DNA of 17,115 nt from Paraclostridium ghonii (GTDB lineage: Bacteria > Bacillota > Clostridia > Peptostreptococcales > Peptostreptococcaceae), in the NCBI RefSeq assembly GCF_023653455.1, contig NZ_JAKEDR010000058.1, positions 1 to 17,115 on the forward strand, written 5' to 3'. Each line of letters begins with the position of its first letter. Within the stretch, counting starts at the first letter, position 1. A model generated the notes under the pieces. It searched no databases and was not told the origin of the DNA. It saw only the letters and a list, made by a program, of their open reading frames with translations. A program made the position numbers and the translations under genes. Shown piece after piece: positions 14,935-17,115 of the stretch.

Positions 14935-15552
14935 TTAAACTAACTTACTTAATCTATTAATCCACCATTCTTTATCTAATCCCATATATCCATTAGGAGT
15001 AACTACCATATAGTTTTCATTAACTTCTAATACGTTAGGAACTCCCGTATATACTAACTCTATATAAAGTTTGAATGGTTTGGCTTGTCGATTTAACTTA
15101 TTTTCTAGCTCCTCCACATACTCAGAAAATTTTTCGCCTCCTATATATTCATATAGTGACAATGCAGTGTCCCCTCCCGCCTGCATCTTCCACCATTCAA
15201 TAAAATTAGGATATGCATTTTTGCAACATTCTCTTAACTCAACATATTTAAGTTCTTTAAAATTGCTTATATCATAAATTTCTTCTATAAAATTAAACAT
15301 TTCACCTTGTCCTATATTTACGGCTTGATTACTAATAATATCATTAAACCAATTACGCCACTGAATTTTTAACGTAGAATGATCTGATTCCTTATAATTA
15401 GTAACACATATATTAGCTGGCCAACGCAAATTCTCTTCACTAAAAACTTCATCATCTATTAAATTATACATACAACCTGTAAAAATAACAAAATTTAATA
15501 GGTCTTCATTAAAAGTTATAATTGACCATTGTGAACTATTTTCTAAATACAT
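14935..15552 (-). CDS. Hypothetical protein, 205 aa
   Basis: I do not recognise the family. The product is acidic and rich in Trp, Tyr and Asn, with no signal peptide or membrane segment, so it is probably cytoplasmic. Visible features are WPANICVTNY (about 44-53), QWRNWFNDII, FIEWWKMQAGGDTALS (about 116-131), a charged helix EYVEELENKLNRQ and the ending TPNGYMGLDKEWWINRLSKL. AAGGAGG stands 8 bases before the ATG, and a candidate promoter lies at 15593-15621. It is transcribed alone, with a long hairpin downstream. Codon usage looks like that of its neighbours. Confidence 0.7.
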   Translation of the reverse strand: MYLENSSQWSIITFNEDLLNFVIFTGCMYNLIDDEVFSEENLRWPANICVTNYKESDHSTLKIQWRNWFNDIISNQAVNIGQGEMFNFIEEIYDISNFKELKYVELRECCKNAYPNFIEWWKMQAGGDTALSLYEYIGGEKFSEYVEELENKLNRQAKPFKLYIELVYTGVPNVLEVNENYMVVTPNGYMGLDKEWWINRLSKLV

Positions 15553-15592
15553 AATCTAAAACCTCCTTGATATTTATATCTTGTTTTTTATT

Positions 15593-15621
15593 GGTATAAA
15601 TATAATAAATCTCTTGTTCAA
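15593..15621 (-). promoter_or_regulatory. Candidate promoter of the 205-aa gene
   Basis: Minus strand -35 TTGAAC (15621-15616), a 17-base spacer and -10 TATACC (15598-15593), about 40 bases before the start codon. Confidence 0.4.
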
Positions 15622-15725
15622 TGCTATATATTTAATTTAAACTTCTGCATAAAGTCTAAAATTCATTCAAATACTCTTTCATATACTTTTACTATTATAT
15701 AATATCTATAAAAATTTTCTTAAAT

Positions 15726-15983
15726 TTACTGAATTTCCCCTACTATATTCCTAACTTGTGTTTCACTTATATCATACTTTCTAGCTAACACTCTATAATC
15801 TCCATTAAATTTTTCTCTAATAACTCTATTTCTAATTGGTCTAGTCAAAGAAGCTTCCTTTGGTACATACAAAGAACTTCCTCCCAATAACTCAACTAGC
15901 TTCTTAAAAGCATCTATTCCTATATATTCAGCAATATCCTTATGAGTTTTTGGTATATCATCTAAAGTTAACTCTTCTAACAT
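15726..15983 (-). CDS. Mor-family transcriptional regulator
   Basis: The start is placed at 15983 (MLEELTLDD) because GGAGGTG lies 6 bases before it; the longer frame from 16028 has no such site. The 85 residues match the Mor transcription activator family first known from phage Mu: a dimerisation part (IPKTHKDIAEYIGIDAFKKLVELLGGSSLYVPK) and a C-terminal helix-turn-helix (YRVLARKYDISETQVRNIV). Such small regulators are common in clostridial chromosomes and prophages. It is divergent from the DUF1659/DUF2922/YvrJ genes with about 220 bases between, so it may act there. That link is an inference. Confidence 0.8.
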   Translation of the reverse strand: MLEELTLDDIPKTHKDIAEYIGIDAFKKLVELLGGSSLYVPKEASLTRPIRNRVIREKFNGDYRVLARKYDISETQVRNIVGEIQ

Positions 15984-16139
15984 AAAATACACCTCCATAA
16001 ATCTAAACTTATATTTAACCCTATACATATATTATACAGATATTTATATATAACCTTTATAGTTATATAAGAAATCTATATAAATCTATCACTTAGATAT
16101 TTTAATATTTATTTCAAATATTTTTTTCAATTACTTTCT

Positions 16140-16169
16140 TTGATTGGTTTAACGTACTCCATCTATACT
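16140..16169 (+). promoter_or_regulatory. Promoter of the DUF1659-DUF2922-YvrJ genes
   Basis: Plus strand -35 TTGATT (16140-16145), an 18-base spacer and -10 TATACT (16164-16169), about 30 bases before the DUF1659 start. Confidence 0.55.
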
Positions 16170-16203
16170 TAAGTTAAATTAAATATTAAAAGGAGGGGTT
16201 AAG

Positions 16204-16452
16204 ATGGCAGATATAAATTTATCTCCAAATACTTCAGAAGTTGCTCAAATGTCAGCTTTAAAAATCAAATATGATTGTGGTTTAGGTGAAAACGGAAGAA
16301 CTATAGTTAAAACTAGAAGTTTTTCAAACGTTAAGAATGATGCAAAATCTCTTGATGTTTACAACGTAGCTGAAATATTAAACTCACTACAAAAACATGA
16401 TGTATTATCTGTAGTAAAAATAGACAACACAGAATTAACACCAGCAAATTAA
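16204..16452 (+). CDS. DUF1659 family protein
   Basis: The 82 residues fit the DUF1659 family: a beta-rich small protein with KIKYDCGLGENGRTIVKTRSFSNVKNDAKSLDVYNVAEILNSLQKHDV as its core. There is no signal peptide and no membrane segment. The ribosome binding site AAAGGAGGGG is very strong, which suggests high expression. It is followed 67 bases later by a DUF2922 gene and then by YvrJ. This trio recurs in low-GC Firmicutes and its function is not known. Confidence 0.85.
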   Translation: MADINLSPNTSEVAQMSALKIKYDCGLGENGRTIVKTRSFSNVKNDAKSLDVYNVAEILNSLQKHDVLSVVKIDNTELTPAN

Positions 16453-16466
16453 AATTCGCTTCGCTC

Positions 16467-16495
16467 ATGTCGCCAACGACTTTGTCCGTTGCTCA
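16467..16495. other. Small hairpin between DUF1659 and DUF2922
   Basis: CAACG and CGTTG enclose an 8-base loop, followed on the plus strand by a long A-tract and then the DUF2922 ribosome binding site. The bases before it (TTCGCTTCGCTC) are richer in GC than the surroundings. There is no T-tract, so it is not a terminator; it may affect RNA stability or relative expression. Confidence 0.4.
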
Positions 16496-16519
16496 AAAAA
16501 AAAGAAAGGGGATTAAAAA

Positions 16520-16753
16520 ATGAGAAATATAGAAACTAGATTATTAATGGTTTTTTCTACAACACTTGGAAGAAAAGTAAGCTTATTTGTATCTAATCCT
16601 AGAGAAGATATAACAGAAGCTGAAATAAAAGAGGCTATGGAACAAATAGTTAAAAAGAACATATTTGCTCCTAAGTTTGGTGAAGAACTAGAAGCAGCTT
16701 TAGAAGCAAAAGTAGTTCAAACTGCAACTACTGGATATGACTTAGTTATATAA
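16520..16753 (+). CDS. DUF2922 family protein
   Basis: The 77 residues follow the DUF2922 pattern: LLMVFSTTLGRKVSLFVSNPREDITEAEIKEAMEQIVKKNIF, with the late ATTGYDLVI end. It is a small alpha/beta protein without signal peptide or membrane segment. AAAGGGG precedes the ATG. It pairs with the DUF1659 gene upstream. A pair of structured repeats separates it from the YvrJ gene. The function is unknown. Confidence 0.85.
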   Translation: MRNIETRLLMVFSTTLGRKVSLFVSNPREDITEAEIKEAMEQIVKKNIFAPKFGEELEAALEAKVVQTATTGYDLVI

Positions 16754-16759
16754 AGGCAT

Positions 16760-16830
16760 TATAAAGATATAAGTTTTGCTCCTAAAGCTGAAAAGATACT
16801 TTAAAAGTCGCTAAAACTTATATCTTTATA
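16760..16830 (+). repeat. Structured repeat copy 1, closed by a perfect 18-bp inverted repeat
   Basis: Arms at 16760-16777 and 16813-16830 are exact complements (TATAAAGATATAAGTTTT and its partner). Inside lies a smaller TAAAG/CTTTA hairpin. The 60 bases from 16771 recur at 16851 with 51 matches. There is no T-tract, so it is not a simple terminator. Confidence 0.75.
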
Positions 16831-16850
16831 ACTTTCGTTTTGAAGGGTGT

Positions 16851-16910
16851 AATTTTTGCTTCCAAAGCTGAAAAAATGCTTTAAAGGTCGCTAAAGCTTA
16901 TATCTTTAAT
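16851..16910 (+). repeat. Structured repeat copy 2, 80 bp downstream
   Basis: It matches 16771-16830 at 51 of 60 positions. The inner hairpin is kept and slightly longer (AAAGC/GCTTT), but the outer left arm is not. It lies directly before the YvrJ gene. Confidence 0.7.
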
Positions 16911-16938
16911 AATTTATAAAATTGGGGGCATGTTTTAT

Positions 16939-17094
16939 ATGGAATTAGATTTAATGACTTTAGTATCTAACTTGGGGTTTCCTGCTATTGTTACTATGTA
17001 TTTACTAATTAGAATTGAAGGTAAGCTTGAAAATTTGAGTACTAGTATAAATTCATTAAGTAATAATATATATGAATTGAATAATAAGAAATAA
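16939..17094 (+). CDS. yvrJ: YvrJ family protein, 51 aa, single membrane segment
   Basis: The protein begins MELDLMTLVSNLGFPAIVTM, continues with YLLIRIEGKLENL and ends with a polar SINSLSNNIYELNNKK tail. The N-terminal half is one membrane segment, and the rest is a short amphipathic or coiled tail. That is the layout of the YvrJ family, which resembles small holin-like BhlA/UviB peptides. GGGGG stands 10 bases before the ATG at 16939. An in-frame ATG at 16930 is only one base from that site, so I prefer 16939. It is the third gene of the DUF1659-DUF2922-YvrJ set. The role is unknown; membrane anchoring of the set is a guess. Confidence 0.8.
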   Translation: MELDLMTLVSNLGFPAIVTMYLLIRIEGKLENLSTSINSLSNNIYELNNKK

Positions 17095-17115
17095 AAAAGT
17101 ATATCTATATTAAAT

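Noticed and set aside
16755..16920. CRISPR-like array
   Set aside because: There are only two imperfect copies, they are structured throughout, and there are no spacers or cas genes.

Overview
The window is very AT-rich, with Gram-positive style ribosome binding sites (AAGGAGG) and low-GC Firmicute gene families. The queuine-salvage trio queK-qrtT-queL, a T-box, a preQ1-I riboswitch and a DUF1659/DUF2922/YvrJ cluster together point to a gut-type clostridium, most likely Peptostreptococcaceae (Clostridioides, Paeniclostridium or Paraclostridium-like). I cannot name the species from sequence alone. All genes down to about 16.0 kb are on the minus strand; the last three small genes are on the plus strand.

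Layout from low to high coordinate. (1) 1-960: a small serine-free ORF with a terminator, then a complete serine-type T-box leader with its own promoter and terminator but no structural gene directly behind it. (2) 1074-1937: a lipoprotein with two related domains. (3) 2056-4590: the queuine salvage operon, which consists of queK (queuosine nucleosidase), qrtT (ECF substrate-binding component) and queL (radical SAM queuine lyase). It starts from a good promoter, followed by a position-for-position preQ1-I aptamer and an expression platform that appears to hide the queK ribosome binding site.

(4) 4789-12813: a complete Type I restriction-modification operon in the order hsdR, hsdM, hsdS, tyrosine recombinase, partial hsdS. 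The full hsdS and the downstream partial hsdS point the same way. They share a perfect 32-bp direct repeat at the start of the second target-recognition domain and an 83-bp, about 93% identical repeat at its end. This is a specificity-switching cassette arranged for excision or gene conversion rather than simple inversion. A 76-bp palindromic element sits between hsdM and hsdS, and the recombinase start codon lies inside an 11-bp hairpin.

(5) 12967-14078: a C45-type N-terminal-nucleophile hydrolase. It has two tandem promoters, one overlapped by a perfect 7-1-7 Fur-type box and one followed by an 18-bp operator-like palindrome. (6) 14252-15983: an EVE/PUA-like protein, an unrecognised 205-residue protein and a Mor-family regulator, the first two each with its own terminator. 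(7) 16140-17094, plus strand: DUF1659, DUF2922 and YvrJ genes. Between the last two lie two 80-bp-period copies of a structured repeat, the first closed by a perfect 18-bp inverted repeat.

The two best candidates for undescribed biology are the direct-repeat hsdS/recombinase cassette and the regulatory RNA elements: the orphan serine T-box, the riboswitch platform and the YvrJ-upstream repeats.
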